From NCBI GenBank assembly GCA_015060765.1, contig SUXW01000006.1, forward strand, positions 93,062 through 157,061: 64,000 nt of DNA, read 5' to 3'. How positions within the stretch are numbered: the stretch's first letter is position 1; every line of letters begins with the position of its first letter. The notes under the pieces were generated by a model. The model ran no database searches. It was not told the DNA's origin and saw only the letters and a program-made list of their open reading frames with translations. Below are positions 19,492 to 30,902 of the stretch, one piece after another. Made by a program: the position numbers and the translations under genes. This DNA comes from Bacteroides sp. Lineage in GTDB: Bacteria > Bacteroidota > Bacteroidia > Bacteroidales > Bacteroidaceae.

Positions 19492-20388
19492 TCAGCACTT
19501 GATGTTCAGTTCATCCAAGATGGCACGCATCTTTTCGAACGTAGTGATACGAGTAGGCACCAATGGCAAACGAAGCTTGTTTTCTATCAGTCCCATCACG
19601 TTCAACATAGCCTTCACCCCTGCCGGGTTACCATCTACAAACAACAAGCTGAACAATTCCGTAAACTTGTGATGGATGGTCAGCGCATTGTTATAGTCGC
19701 CCTGCAAAGCCAAACGAGTCATTCTACTGAATTCACGGGGGAACGCATTACCAATAACCGAAATCACCCCTACCGCTCCAAGTGTAATCAACGGGAACGT
19801 AATGCCATCATCACCCGAAATCACATCAAAATTGTCTGGTTTGTTCTTGATGATATCGTCCATTTGGGTAATATTGCCCGATGCCTCCTTGATGGCAATG
19901 ATGTTTTCAAAATCACGTGCCAGACGAAGAGTCGTTTCGGCGGTCATGTTCACACCCGTACGACCCGGTACGTTATAAAGTACTATCGGAAGCTCGGTAG
20001 ATTGTGCTATCGCCTTATAATGCTGATACAAACCTTCTTGAGACGGCTTGTTATAATAAGGTACAGCTACCAATACGGCATCTACCCCCGACATCATTTC
20101 TTCATCCTGTAGTGTCTCGATCACGGTACGGGTACAATTGCTTCCTACACCCAACAAGATAGGAAGTTTGCCATTCACCCGTTCCACCACCAGATTCTTG
20201 ATCTTGTACTTTTCTTCTTTAGTCAGTGTAGGAGTTTCGGCGGTTGTACCCAACACACAAAGAAAATCAGTCCCATTCTGAAGCTGATAATCCACCAAAC
20301 GAAGCAAAGCGTCATAATCCACACTTTCGTCTTCCTTGAAAGGAGTAATCAATGCTACTCCCATGCCTTTCAATCTAGTATGTATCAT
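19492..20388 (-). CDS. dapA: 4-hydroxy-tetrahydrodipicolinate synthase
   Basis: A class I aldolase that condenses pyruvate with aspartate semialdehyde, the first committed step to lysine and diaminopimelate. From the ATG at 20388 it has 298 aa, the usual length. The frame opens further to 20421, but a -7 box at 20419-20426 rules out that longer start. Schiff-base Lys167 (IIAIKEAS), Tyr138 (VLYNVPGRTG) and the GTTAE motif (47-51) are present. A GAGGAAT sequence just before the ATG may help ribosome binding. It forms a single-gene unit between two divergent or convergent neighbours. Confidence 0.96.
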   Translation of the reverse strand: MIHTRLKGMGVALITPFKEDESVDYDALLRLVDYQLQNGTDFLCVLGTTAETPTLTKEEKYKIKNLVVERVNGKLPILLGVGSNCTRTVIETLQDEEMMSGVDAVLVAVPYYNKPSQEGLYQHYKAIAQSTELPIVLYNVPGRTGVNMTAETTLRLARDFENIIAIKEASGNITQMDDIIKNKPDNFDVISGDDGITFPLITLGAVGVISVIGNAFPREFSRMTRLALQGDYNNALTIHHKFTELFSLLFVDGNPAGVKAMLNVMGLIENKLRLPLVPTRITTFEKMRAILDELNIKC

Positions 20389-20418
20389 ATGTAATTCCTC
20401 TATTTCTTCAATAAGTTG

Positions 20419-20426
20419 CAAATGTA
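20419..20426 (-). promoter_or_regulatory. -7 box of dapA
   Basis: TACATTTG on the minus strand, 31 bp before the chosen ATG at 20388. It decides the dapA start. Confidence 0.6.
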
Positions 20427-20487
20427 CTACATTTTTTCTATTTCACTATAAGAATGAACGGATATTTTTAAATTTGACGATAAAAAG

Positions 20488-22555
<2,068 letters not shown>

Positions 22556-22571
22556 CAGAAAATTGGCGAAA

Positions 22572-23246
22572 ATGAGAATAGACATTATAACCGTATTGCC
22601 CGAAATGTTGGAAGGATTCTTCAATTGTTCCATCATGAGCCGTGCCCAAAAGAAAGGATTGGCCGAAATACATATCCATAATCTGCGCGATTATGCCTAC
22701 GACCGCTATCGCAAAGTAGACGACTATCCTTTTGGAGGATTTGCCGGCATGGTCATGAAAATAGAGCCTATCGATCGTTGTATATCGGCCCTCAAAGCCG
22801 AACGGGAGTACGATGAAGTCATCTTTACCAGTCCCGATGGCGAACAGTTCAACCAACCCATGGCCAATACCCTTTCCATGGCCAAGAACCTGATTATCCT
22901 TTGTGGACATTTCAAAGGAATAGATTACCGGATTCGCGAACATCTCATCACCAAAGAAATCAGCATAGGCGATTACGTGCTTACCGGAGGAGAGTTGGCC
23001 GCGGCCGTCATTTCCGATGCCATCGTACGCATTATACCGGGAGTCATCTCCGACGAACAATCCGCTTTGTCGGATTCATTCCAAGACAATTTGTTGGCCG
23101 CACCCGTCTATACCCGTCCCGCAGAATACAACGGATGGAAGGTGCCCGACATCCTCTTGTCCGGCCACGAAGCCAAGATCAAGGAGTGGGAACTTCAGCA
23201 ATCCTTGGAAAGAACACAACGTTTGAGGCCCGATTTATTAAAGTAG
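22572..23246 (+). CDS. trmD: tRNA (guanine-37-N1)-methyltransferase
   Basis: Transfers methyl from S-adenosylmethionine to G37 of tRNAs reading CNN codons, preventing +1 frameshifting. From the ATG at 22572 it has 224 aa, the family length, starting [12 protein letters not shown]. The SPOUT trefoil-knot signatures are clear: YGGFAGMV-like [23 protein letters not shown] and [14 protein letters not shown]. The usual rpsP-rimM-trmD-rplS operon context is absent: it stands alone here, as I believe is usual in Bacteroides. Confidence 0.96.
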   Translation: MRIDIITVLPEMLEGFFNCSIMSRAQKKGLAEIHIHNLRDYAYDRYRKVDDYPFGGFAGMVMKIEPIDRCISALKAEREYDEVIFTSPDGEQFNQPMANTLSMAKNLIILCGHFKGIDYRIREHLITKEISIGDYVLTGGELAAAVISDAIVRIIPGVISDEQSALSDSFQDNLLAAPVYTRPAEYNGWKVPDILLSGHEAKIKEWELQQSLERTQRLRPDLLK

Positions 23247-23264
23247 CAAATATTTACAATATCG

Positions 23265-23308
23265 AATAGATTCAACTTTGGAAATTCCCGTGTTGAATCT
23301 ATTTTTTT
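23265..23308 (+). terminator. Intrinsic terminator of trmD
   Basis: A 12-bp stem (23265-23276 with 23292-23303) with a 15-nt loop ends in a run of seven T. Confidence 0.88.
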
Positions 23309-23522
23309 ATGTTTTTATTCCCCACATGCCCATTCATCTTCAAACTCCGGGTAAGTCCATAACGGAACACACCAATCGCTCAAATCCTTTAGAAGGCCCT
23401 CGATAAAATGGGTACTTTTTATCAAAAAAATACCCTTTTCATCGAAAAAGTTATCATTTCATACCCTTCTGATTAATTGCATGTGCAACTATTTATATCT
23501 CTTTCAAAAGAAGAATAAATCC
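23309..23522. other. AT-rich intergenic stretch with GGGTA elements
   Basis: No gene is visible. One copy of GGGTA (23409-23413) and inverted TACCC copies (near 23431 and 23462) lie among A/T runs containing ATCGAAAAAG- and TTATCAAAAA-like segments. Nothing more definite can be said. Confidence 0.4.
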
Positions 23523-23577
23523 AATAAAAAACCTGCAAACCCGTAAAGCCACTTCGAGCTAAAACAAGTCTGCAGGT
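23523..23577 (-). terminator. Probable terminator of the pyrK-pyrD operon
   Basis: On the minus strand TGCAGGT-type arms (23571-23577 with 23531-23537) close a long 33-nt loop and are followed by a T run (23524-23530 region). The large loop makes this weaker than the other terminators. Confidence 0.5.
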
Positions 23578-23599
23578 AATATTAAATTTAGTAATTTTT

Positions 23600-24511
23600 C
23601 TACACAATCAAACCGCCAATAATATCCTTCACAGATGTAAATCCATGACGGTCCAAATAGTCGTTGATTCCATCAGCTACCTTCACGGTTATGGCCGGAT
23701 CGATGAAATTGGCCGTGCCGATTTCGATAGCCGAAGCACCGGCCAACAAGAATTCTACGGCATCTTTCCAGTTCATGATACCACCCAAGCCTACAACAGG
23801 AATCTTCACCGCTTTAGCTACTTGCCATACCATTCTCAAGGCAATTGGTTTCACGGCTGCCCCACTCATACCACCGGTAATGGTAGAAAGCACCGGACGA
23901 CGTTTTTCGGCGTCAATAGCCATACCCAGAAGCGTATTAATCAACGACACACTATCAGCACCCGAAGCCTCCACGGCACGCGCTATTTCAGCAATATCCG
24001 TCACATTAGGCGACAATTTCACTATCAATGTCTTCTTATACACCTCACGAACCGCTTTTACGACCTCAGAAGCACCGGCGGCCGACACACCGAAGGCCAT
24101 CCCACCCTGCTTCACGTTCGGGCAGGAAATGTTCAATTCGATGGCGGGAATCGCTTCCAGCTCATTGATCTTCTCGGCCGTCTGTACATAGTCCTCGATA
24201 GCCGATCCCGATACGTTGACAATCATATTGGTACGGATATCCTTGATTTGAGGATAGATGTGCTCCACAAAATAGTCAACCCCCTTGTTTTGCAAACCCA
24301 CCGCATTCAGCATCCCCATGGGCGTTTCGGCCATACGTGGATACGGATTACCTTCTCTATGATGAAGAGTGGTACCCTTTACGATGATACCCCCAATCTT
24401 TTCCAAGTCCACAAAGTCCTCGAATTCCTTTCCATACCCGAATGTGCCCGATGCGGTCATCACCGGATTAGAAAGCTTTAAGCCACCGATATTTACACTT
24501 AAATCTGCCAT
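23600..24511 (-). CDS. pyrD: Dihydroorotate dehydrogenase B, catalytic subunit
   Basis: A 303-aa class 1B FMN enzyme that oxidises dihydroorotate to orotate in pyrimidine synthesis. The catalytic cysteine lies in [12 protein letters not shown], and FMN-binding features include [32 protein letters not shown] and VVGLGGI. Its start overlaps the pyrK stop by 13 bp. The pair forms the PyrD-PyrK heterotetramer that passes electrons to NAD. Other pyrimidine genes (pyrB, pyrI) lie 37 kb away in this window. Confidence 0.96.
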   Translation of the reverse strand: MADLSVNIGGLKLSNPVMTASGTFGYGKEFEDFVDLEKIGGIIVKGTTLHHREGNPYPRMAETPMGMLNAVGLQNKGVDYFVEHIYPQIKDIRTNMIVNVSGSAIEDYVQTAEKINELEAIPAIELNISCPNVKQGGMAFGVSAAGASEVVKAVREVYKKTLIVKLSPNVTDIAEIARAVEASGADSVSLINTLLGMAIDAEKRRPVLSTITGGMSGAAVKPIALRMVWQVAKAVKIPVVGLGGIMNWKDAVEFLLAGASAIEIGTANFIDPAITVKVADGINDYLDRHGFTSVKDIIGGLIV

Positions 24512-25278
24512 AATAGTTTCTTTATATTAAATACAGGACCCTCTTTACATACACACAAATGGCCTTCTTCCGTGTTTTCCACGCAACACAGGCATGCACC
24601 CACACCACAAGCCATCTTGTTTTCCAACGAAACCTCACACGCTATTTCATTGGCCTTGGCATATTTGGCTACGGCCATCATCATAGGCTTGGGACCACAG
24701 GTATAGATCATATCAAAGTGCTGCTCACTCAACAAGCTATGTTGGGTAACGTAACCCTTTTCTCCCATGCTTCCGTCTTCGGTTGTGACATACACTTCAC
24801 CCAGCTTCTGGAACTCATCCAATTGGAGCAAATCCTTGGACGAGCGTGCACCCAACAAGAAAGTGGGTTTACAACCCATTTTAGCGAGCTCTGAGCCCAA
24901 CATCAGCATCGGGGCGGTACCTACACCACCTCCCACCAACAAAGGCTTCATTTCGGACGGATTTTGAGGCAATGTATAGCCATTACCCAAAGGGAGCACC
25001 ACATTCACCACATCACCCTTTTCCACGGTCGCCAATTTACGGGTACCATCACCCACCAATTGCACCAGGAACCAAACTTCATTCTTCGCCTTATCCACGT
25101 AGTTAATCGAAATGGGTCGACGCAAGAAAGTAGTGGGGGACCCATCGATACGTATTTCGGCAAACTGGCCGGGTAACATTTCGGGCAACAGATTTGCATG
25201 GGTCATCTTGATCAGAACATAGTTGGCATGCAAGCGTATATTCTGCGTAACCTCCAAATCTAAAATATATTTCTTCAT
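24499..25278 (-). CDS. pyrK: Dihydroorotate dehydrogenase B, electron-transfer subunit
   Basis: A 259-aa ferredoxin-reductase-like subunit. The N-terminal FAD-binding barrel holds the FLRRPISIN motif, the central NAD-binding domain has [13 protein letters not shown], and the C-terminal 2Fe-2S site has CGVGACLCC followed by a fourth Cys ([11 protein letters not shown]). It relays electrons from PyrD to NAD. It is the first gene of the pyrK-pyrD operon, with a 13-bp overlap to pyrD. Confidence 0.95.
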   Translation of the reverse strand: MKKYILDLEVTQNIRLHANYVLIKMTHANLLPEMLPGQFAEIRIDGSPTTFLRRPISINYVDKAKNEVWFLVQLVGDGTRKLATVEKGDVVNVVLPLGNGYTLPQNPSEMKPLLVGGGVGTAPMLMLGSELAKMGCKPTFLLGARSSKDLLQLDEFQKLGEVYVTTEDGSMGEKGYVTQHSLLSEQHFDMIYTCGPKPMMMAVAKYAKANEIACEVSLENKMACGVGACLCCVENTEEGHLCVCKEGPVFNIKKLLWQI

Positions 25279-25356
25279 GTATATAAAAAAATAAAGGTAA
25301 ATTCGTTAATCATGCAAATATACACCGAATTTACCCAATTCCATTCTTTTTTTCAC

Positions 25357-25809
25357 TTATTTATCGGGATGAAAAGTCTCGTACGTCCCATTATCAAAGA
25401 AAATTCTTATTTCGGTAATTTTCCTGGAAGGCTTTTCTATGTACTTAACTTCCTCACGCACAATCTCTTTAGGAGCAAAAAAGGCCATTTTGGGCTCCAT
25501 TTCCTTGCGAAATTCTGAATCTTCCGTGGGAGTGGACGCAAAAAACGGATTCTCATCGTCTTTAAAAAGCGTATTTTCGTCCTTTTCTTTCTTTTCCGAT
25601 GAAATTTCCATTTCGCCGGTACCATCCAGTAGCCATTCCAAATTTACATAACTACACGCCTTCCTTATTTTCTGTACCATTTCCAAACTGGGCTTATTTC
25701 TACCATTGATGATGTGGGAGAGAGAAGCAGGCGATATAGCTATCTTTTCAGCAAATTGGGAAGAAGTCAACCCTTCCTTTTGCATGATTTGTATAATCCG
25801 ATCTTTCAT
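25357..25809 (-). CDS. XRE-type helix-turn-helix regulator
   Basis: A 150-aa protein with an N-terminal Cro/CI-type HTH (residues about 8-60: GLTSSQFAEKIAISPASLSHIINGRNKPSLEMVQKI). A charged linker (about 68-110) and a short C-terminal segment (ITEIRIFFDNGTYETFHPDK) follow. It stands alone between pyrK and a long AT-rich gap and has a full promoter upstream. The target is unknown. Dyads in the adjacent 25875-26617 gap could be its sites, but nothing shows this. Confidence 0.85.
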   Translation of the reverse strand: MKDRIIQIMQKEGLTSSQFAEKIAISPASLSHIINGRNKPSLEMVQKIRKACSYVNLEWLLDGTGEMEISSEKKEKDENTLFKDDENPFFASTPTEDSEFRKEMEPKMAFFAPKEIVREEVKYIEKPSRKITEIRIFFDNGTYETFHPDK

Positions 25810-25842
25810 TTACAATTGTTATAAGATTGTTGCTTTAGTCTA

Positions 25843-25874
25843 CAAAAGTAAAAAAACAAATTCAGAAAAGCAAA
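25843..25874 (-). promoter_or_regulatory. Promoter of the XRE regulator
   Basis: On the minus strand TTTG (25871-25874), a 20-bp spacer and TACTTTTG (25843-25850) form a consensus Bacteroidetes promoter about 34 bp before the ATG. Confidence 0.75.
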
Positions 25875-26617
25875 TTTATTTTTCGAATCTTAAATTTTAC
25901 ATTTTTACACCTCAAATGCTTAAAATTTACTTTTATAACTATACAAAGATAAAATGCGTTATTCACCCACCCGTAAATCACTTTAATAAATACACTTATT
26001 GCAATGGCTATCATATACTTACAATGTGTAAAGTTAGGATTTTACAGATATTTATGCGTAAATATTCCAATGATTCAAAAAGTCTGCCGAATAACTTTAA
26101 CATAAACCATACAAACACAGTGGTTTTTAAGTATTTACACATTCAAAAAGATGGTGAATATTTATGATTTTACATTTGTGCGAGTGTACAAATGTAGTAT
26201 TCCTTCAAGCACTTAAGTGTAACAAATGTTATGTACAACCGTAAACATATAATCATTCTGCCTTTCATACTCCTGCTTTTACTTTTGTAAATCAACAAAT
26301 GAAAAAGCAAACAAATCTTAATTGTATATTTTGAGTCGTATATTGAACCATCTTCTAAATTGACTTTTGTAATGAGTTCAATTTGTAAAACGAATCCACT
26401 TCGTTTTACATTAACAAATAGATAAAATTCATTTTGATGAAGGGGCCATTTTTACAAAAATAAAAATCCTTGCCCTATTTCAAGGTAAACGGCCGAAAGA
26501 TTGTAAATAAACGATTCTCGTGAGCTAAAAATAAAGCTAACTTATTGAATATAAATAGTATAAACCGTTTTTTCATATTCATCCACACTCCCATTCTAGA
26601 AAAGAACGTGAAAATAT
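25875..26617. other. Long AT-rich non-coding gap with inverted repeats
   Basis: More than 700 bp without a convincing gene; the plus-strand frame through 26167 has unlikely composition and overlaps the regulator gene antisense. Two clear inverted repeats stand out: a 9-bp TACATTTGT/ACAAATGTA pair (26171-26196) and an 11-bp perfect stem with a 5-nt loop (26384-26410). Many TTTACA and ACAAATG words recur. Confidence 0.5.
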
Positions 26618-26652
26618 GTAAAAAACCGGATCTTTCCACTGAAAAATCCGGT
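26618..26652 (-). terminator. Intrinsic terminator of the amn-holA operon
   Basis: On the minus strand ACCGGAT/ATCCGGT (26646-26652 with 26625-26631) is followed by a T run, 22 bp after the holA stop. Confidence 0.8.
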
Positions 26653-26673
26653 CTATCCTATCCTTTACAAAAA

Positions 26674-27690
26674 TCAATGCAAAATTTTATAGATCAGTTC
26701 GCGGAGCAAATCCCCATTCTCCAACGAAACATTGTCCACCCCTTTCGATCGGGCATCGCAATATCTGATTTCGCCGATGATCTCCATCACCTTCACCCCA
26801 CTATATTGCCTCATGGCATTCATGTACTCCCGAGCTTGCCAGGTAGACTTCAATCCCAATTGCTCGGCTATCCCCTGTTCCGTCTTTTCGGGTGCATAAT
26901 AAGCCAGCATCAAGTTCGAGAAGAAACCGAACAGCACCGAGAGCGTGGTTTGTATCGGGTTGTTCTTCGGATTTTCCTCAAAATACTTAATGATTCTATT
27001 CGCTTTCAGCACATCCCTTGCCACCAGCGCATTGCGCAATTCAAAGTTATTGTAGTCCTTGCTCACCCCGATATTCCGCTCTATCTGCTCGGGCGTAACC
27101 CTCCGTGAGCCCGGTGGCAACGTAATGACCAGCTTCTCCAATTCCCCCGCCATACGGCTCAAATCAGTCCCCACAAACTCTGCCATCATCTCCGCCGCCT
27201 TCGGTTCTATATCCACCGATTTGCGCTTCAGATAAGAAGCGACGAAGCCCGGCAACTGGGCCTCCTTCAGCTTTTTCGACTCAAAGAGCACCCCTATTTT
27301 TTCGATTTCCGCGGCCAATTTCTTGCGGCGGTCCAACACCCCATGCTTATGGCAAATCACCAGGATAGTAGACATCAAAGGCTTCTGAAGGTAGAACGAA
27401 AGCCCCTCCATTCCTTTCACATTTTGCGCTTCCTTCACCACCACCACCTGATGATCCGACATCATGGGATAGCGCTTGGCGGCATTCACTATCGTAGCCA
27501 CATCCACGTCGCCCCCATACATCACCGTCAGGTTGAATTCCTTCTCCTCGTCCGTCAGAACCGTATCCGAAATATAGTCAGAAATCTTGTCAATATAATA
27601 CGTTTCCTCCCCCATCAAATAATAGACAGGTTTGTACACCCGATTCTTCAAATCGCGGACAATCTCTTCGTATGTCACCTCTTTTGCCAT
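26674..27690 (-). CDS. holA: DNA polymerase III subunit delta
   Basis: A 338-aa clamp-loader subunit that opens the beta clamp. The N-terminal domain contains the family motif YYLMGEETYYIDKISDYI, followed by the AAA+-like fold without a working Walker A and a C-terminal collar domain (IQTTLSVLFGFFSNLMLAYYA). Length is normal. It lies 14 bp after the AMP nucleosidase gene on the same strand, so co-transcription is likely. Confidence 0.92.
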   Translation of the reverse strand: MAKEVTYEEIVRDLKNRVYKPVYYLMGEETYYIDKISDYISDTVLTDEEKEFNLTVMYGGDVDVATIVNAAKRYPMMSDHQVVVVKEAQNVKGMEGLSFYLQKPLMSTILVICHKHGVLDRRKKLAAEIEKIGVLFESKKLKEAQLPGFVASYLKRKSVDIEPKAAEMMAEFVGTDLSRMAGELEKLVITLPPGSRRVTPEQIERNIGVSKDYNNFELRNALVARDVLKANRIIKYFEENPKNNPIQTTLSVLFGFFSNLMLAYYAPEKTEQGIAEQLGLKSTWQAREYMNAMRQYSGVKVMEIIGEIRYCDARSKGVDNVSLENGDLLRELIYKILH

Positions 27691-27704
27691 AGTTGTTTAG
27701 TTAA

Positions 27705-28481
27705 CTACCATTCAAATTTCAAGTGCTTCACGGTTTTCTTTTCCTCGATAATCATCAGCAAGGCATCGATGCCAATGTTCACATGATCCTTCACGAACTG
27801 TTCGGTCACCAGCTTATCGCTCGCCTCGGTCTTCACCCCTTCCGGAATCATCGGTTGGTCGGACACCAGGAGCAGCGCTCCCGTGGGGATATGATTGTAA
27901 AAACCCGTTACAAAAAGCGTGGCGGTCTCCATGTCCACACACATGGCGCGTGTCTGCACCAGGCGTTGTTTGAACTCATCATCATGCTCCCAAATCCGTC
28001 GGTTGGTGGTATATACCGTCCCCGTCCAATAGTCCCTTGCATTGTCACGTATCGTCGAAGAAACCGCACGTTGAAGCATGAACGCCGGCAAGGCGGGTAC
28101 CTCTATCGGGTAATAGTCGTTCGATGTACCTTCGCCCCGGATGGCCGCCAGCGGCAAGATGAAATCGCCCAATCGATTCTTCTCGTCTATACCGCCACAT
28201 TTCCCCAGGAACAGGCACGCCTTGGGTTGGATAGCCCCCAGCAAGTCCATGATAATGGCCGCATTCGGGCTTCCCATACCAAAGTTGATGATGGTCATCC
28301 CCTGAGCCGATGCCGAAGTCATATTGGCGTCATACCCCAATACGGGCACACCAAACCGTTCGGCAAACAATTCCACGTACTTGTCGAAGTTGGTCAGCAA
28401 AATATACTCCCCAAAGTCCTCCAGTTTCCTTTTCGTATATCGTGGAAGCCAGTTTTTTACAATTTCCTCTTTTGTTTTCAT
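27705..28481 (-). CDS. amn: AMP nucleosidase
   Basis: A 258-aa phosphorylase-fold protein that would cleave AMP to adenine and ribose 5-phosphate. The ATG at 28481 (MKTKEEIVKNWLPRYT) is chosen because the -7 box at 28518-28525 excludes a longer N-terminus. Family features include FGMGSPNAAIIMDLL, GKCGGID and the ribose-binding VDMETATLF near the C-terminal third. It is the short Bacteroidetes form lacking the N-terminal domain of the E. coli enzyme. It is followed closely by holA. Confidence 0.88.
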   Translation of the reverse strand: MKTKEEIVKNWLPRYTKRKLEDFGEYILLTNFDKYVELFAERFGVPVLGYDANMTSASAQGMTIINFGMGSPNAAIIMDLLGAIQPKACLFLGKCGGIDEKNRLGDFILPLAAIRGEGTSNDYYPIEVPALPAFMLQRAVSSTIRDNARDYWTGTVYTTNRRIWEHDDEFKQRLVQTRAMCVDMETATLFVTGFYNHIPTGALLLVSDQPMIPEGVKTEASDKLVTEQFVKDHVNIGIDALLMIIEEKKTVKHLKFEW

Positions 28482-28490
28482 CTTCTTTTG

Positions 28491-28525
28491 TATTTTTGTA
28501 CAGAAAACCATTAGATGCAAAAATA
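28491..28525. promoter_or_regulatory. Divergent promoters of amn and the HSDR_N gene
   Basis: TATTTTTG on the plus strand (28491-28498) reads to the 28530 gene; TATTTTTG on the minus strand (28518-28525) reads to amn. The transcripts would overlap by a few bases. Confidence 0.55.
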
Positions 28526-28529
28526 GCAA

Positions 28530-28979
28530 ATGTTCGCGTTAAACCTACCATCCTATCCCTATAAAATGCAACAACGGAACGGAAAAAACGTTATTTTCGA
28601 CCCGTTGCGCAAAAAATATGTCGCACTCACTCCAGAGGAATGGGTACGACAACATTTTATTCATTACCTGACCGATTATAAGGGCTATCCCAAGGGTTTG
28701 CTTGCCAACGAGGTCCAACTCACCTTAAACGGCACGAAAAAGCGTTGCGACACGGTTCTTTTCAACAAAGACCTGAATGCCCGCCTCATTGTAGAGTACA
28801 AGGCTCCGAGTGTCGAGATTACGCAAGCCGTATTCGATCAGATTACCCGTTACAACATGGTTTTGAAAGTTGACTACCTCATTGTGAGCAATGGCATCAA
28901 CCATTATTGTTGCAAGATAGACTACTCCACCATGAATTACCATTTCCTTCCGGAAATACCCGCCTATACCGATCTGTAG
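28530..28979 (+). CDS. HSDR_N-type PD-(D/E)XK domain protein
   Basis: A 149-aa stand-alone protein resembling the N-terminal nuclease domain of type I restriction R subunits. The PD-(D/E)XK core is visible as CDTVLF (Asp) followed by LIVEYKAPS (Glu-x-Lys), with a distal Gln in FDQITRYN. No helicase, methylase or specificity gene is nearby, so it is not a complete restriction system. I believe similar orphan proteins are common in Bacteroidetes. The function is unknown; a nuclease role is plausible because the catalytic residues are intact. It converges on the zinc-ribbon gene with a 3-bp gap. Confidence 0.82.
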   Translation: MFALNLPSYPYKMQQRNGKNVIFDPLRKKYVALTPEEWVRQHFIHYLTDYKGYPKGLLANEVQLTLNGTKKRCDTVLFNKDLNARLIVEYKAPSVEITQAVFDQITRYNMVLKVDYLIVSNGINHYCCKIDYSTMNYHFLPEIPAYTDL

Positions 28980-28982
28980 TCC

Positions 28983-29747
28983 TTACTTTTCTACGCCAGC
29001 CAATTCCGGGTCGACCATGATACGACCGCAATATTCGCAAACGATGATTTTCTTGCGTGAGCGGATATCCAACTGCTTCTGAGGCGGAATCTTGTTGAAG
29101 CAACCCCCACAAGCATCACGTTGTACATACACCACGCCCAAACCGTTGCGTGAGTTCTTGCGGATACGCTTGAATGCTTGCAACAAACGAGGTTCGATGG
29201 TAGTTTCCAGCACCTTGGCTTTTTCGCGGAGTTTTTCTTCTTCCTGCTTGGTTTCCATTACGATTTCTTCCAGTTCGGCCTTCTTGGCTTCCAGGTCCTG
29301 CACTCTTTCGTCCAACACATCCATACTTCTGGCCAAATCTTCGTTTCTCATTCTTTCAGCAACCTGAGCCTCACGGATACGCTTTTCGCAGAGTTCTATT
29401 TCCAATGACTGGAATTCTATTTCCTTGCTCAATACATCGTATTCACGGTTATTTCTCACGTTATCCTGCTGAGCCTTGTACTTTTCAACCGATGCTCTTG
29501 CCGCTTCAATTTCGATACGCTTGTTGGCCACGGTCGAACGCAAATCTTCTATTTCGTACTGTATCTTGTCGATACGGGTTCTCAAACCGGCCACATCGTC
29601 TTCCAAGTCCTGCACTTCCAAAGGAAGTTCGCCTCTCAGCGTCTTGATCTTGTCAATTTCCGACAACATGGTTTGCAACTGATACAATGCTCTCAGCTTT
29701 TCCTCAACAGAATAATCGTTAGGATCTTTCTTTGCTTCTCTTGCCAT
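28983..29747 (-). CDS. Coiled-coil zinc-ribbon protein (C4 type)
   Basis: A 254-aa protein from the ATG at 29747. Residues about 20-190 are strongly heptad-like and rich in Glu, Lys, Arg and Leu, predicting a long antiparallel coiled coil. The C-terminus has two Cys pairs (CGGCFNKIPP and CEYCGRIM) forming a zinc ribbon. This matches the CT398/HP0958-like family, whose members have been linked to RNA binding and protein secretion; the role here is uncertain. It lies 5 bp after the NIF3-like gene, a pairing I recall as conserved in Bacteroidetes, implying co-translation. Confidence 0.85.
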   Translation of the reverse strand: MAREAKKDPNDYSVEEKLRALYQLQTMLSEIDKIKTLRGELPLEVQDLEDDVAGLRTRIDKIQYEIEDLRSTVANKRIEIEAARASVEKYKAQQDNVRNNREYDVLSKEIEFQSLEIELCEKRIREAQVAERMRNEDLARSMDVLDERVQDLEAKKAELEEIVMETKQEEEKLREKAKVLETTIEPRLLQAFKRIRKNSRNGLGVVYVQRDACGGCFNKIPPQKQLDIRSRKKIIVCEYCGRIMVDPELAGVEK

Positions 29748-29752
29748 ATTCT

Positions 29753-30541
29753 TTACAAGTATTTTATGGGATTGGTATTCACCCTCGTCATTTTCACTTC
29801 GAGTTCCGGACACGCCTCCCGTATGATTGATTGAAATATTTCCTTGGTATATTGTTCACTTTCGTAGTGACCTATTTCCGCCACCAGAATCTGGTTTTCG
29901 TAGTAGAAGTAATCGTGATACTTCACCTCTCCGGTGATAAACACGTCGGCCCCGCCATCCACGGCCCGTGGCAACAGGAAAGCCCCCGAACCGCCGCACA
30001 AAGCCACTTTCCGTATCAGTCTTCCCGTCATCCGGTTATGCTTCACGCATCCCACTTCAAACAATTTCTTGATACGTTTCAGGAAATCCGTTTCCGTTTC
30101 CGGTTCATCCAGTTCGCCTATCACTCCGGCACCGGCCACCACCTCGCCCATACACTCCTTCGGGTCCAGCACCTGAACGTTCTTCAGCCCTATTTTTTCG
30201 GCTATCTTGAAGTTCACGCCCCCCTGCGCATTATCCAGGTTGGTATGAGCCGAATAGATCACGATTTCGTTGCGTATAGCCTTCATGATGCACCGTTCCA
30301 CATAATCTTTTCCCGTGATGGATTTATAGCCTTTGAAGAGTAGCGGATGATGCGATACGATGAGGTTGTATCCCAACGCTATGGCTTCTTCTACAACGGC
30401 TTCCGTAACGTCCAGACACAACAAAGCCCCTGTTGCTTCCGCTTCTGTCAGTCCTATTTGCAATCCGGCATTATCGAATCCGTCCTGCAAAGGCAGAGGC
30501 GCGAACCTTTCAAGGGCACTAATTACTTCCTTAATTTTCAT
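29753..30541 (-). CDS. NIF3-family dinuclear metal-centre protein
   Basis: A 262-aa protein from the ATG at 30541 (MKIKEVISALERFAPLPLQD). Metal-ligand motifs of the NIF3/DUF34 family are present: SHHPLLFKG (two His), SAHTNLDNAQGGVN (His, Asp) and, near the C-terminus, EIGHYESEQY (His, Glu). The family forms toroidal hexamers; a GTP cyclohydrolase-like role has been proposed but is not settled. It heads an operon with the zinc-ribbon gene. A -7 box at 30561-30568 supports this start. Confidence 0.9.
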   Translation of the reverse strand: MKIKEVISALERFAPLPLQDGFDNAGLQIGLTEAEATGALLCLDVTEAVVEEAIALGYNLIVSHHPLLFKGYKSITGKDYVERCIMKAIRNEIVIYSAHTNLDNAQGGVNFKIAEKIGLKNVQVLDPKECMGEVVAGAGVIGELDEPETETDFLKRIKKLFEVGCVKHNRMTGRLIRKVALCGGSGAFLLPRAVDGGADVFITGEVKYHDYFYYENQILVAEIGHYESEQYTKEIFQSIIREACPELEVKMTRVNTNPIKYL

Positions 30542-30560
30542 TTGTCCGCGAAAATTTGTG

Positions 30561-30568
30561 CAAAGATA
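30561..30568 (-). promoter_or_regulatory. -7 box of the NIF3-zinc-ribbon operon
   Basis: TATCTTTG on the minus strand, 19 bp before the ATG at 30541. Confidence 0.6.
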
Positions 30569-30607
30569 ACTGTTTTCTTTCACATTACCGCGGTTTTTCA
30601 CAAGAAT

Positions 30608-30889
30608 TTACCGTTTCCTGTTCCTTATCATCACCTTATTTTTCAGTGCATACCTCTCGTCCACCACCCGATCGGTAGGAAAGAAAGTGATATACATGCG
30701 CCATTCCCCCTCGTTGAAAGTAAATTTCCGAGCCGTAGCCCCTTGGTTTATCCGTTCCATCTTTTCCCGCACAAACCCCATCAATCCCTCGGGCAGAGCC
30801 GTCCCCACCCGTTCCATCTCCGCCGTAACGAAGAACCCCGGTGTATCCATATCGGCTATCGCCTTCCATATTTGTTCCTGTACCTCCAT
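30608..30889 (-). CDS. Small conserved hypothetical protein
   Basis: A 93-aa protein I do not recognise. It is soluble, Met-rich and charged, with an aromatic stretch (GEWRMYITFFPTDRVVDERYALKNKV) that looks like beta strands, and a basic tail (MIRNRKR). There is no signal peptide or known motif. It begins 13 bp after the TauE-like transporter gene on the same strand and so is probably in that operon. Coding potential is supported by the tight spacing and normal composition. Confidence 0.65.
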   Translation of the reverse strand: MEVQEQIWKAIADMDTPGFFVTAEMERVGTALPEGLMGFVREKMERINQGATARKFTFNEGEWRMYITFFPTDRVVDERYALKNKVMIRNRKR

Positions 30890-30902
30890 GTATATCAGGC
30901 TT

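Noticed and set aside
20389..20421. A longer N-terminus for dapA
   Set aside because: The promoter -7 box at 20419-20426 overlaps it, so the upstream ATG cannot be transcribed from that promoter.
25706..26167. A 153-aa plus-strand frame in the AT-rich gap
   Set aside because: It starts inside the XRE gene antisense, is Lys/Asn/Tyr-rich as AT-rich noise is, and has no promoter or recognisable domain.
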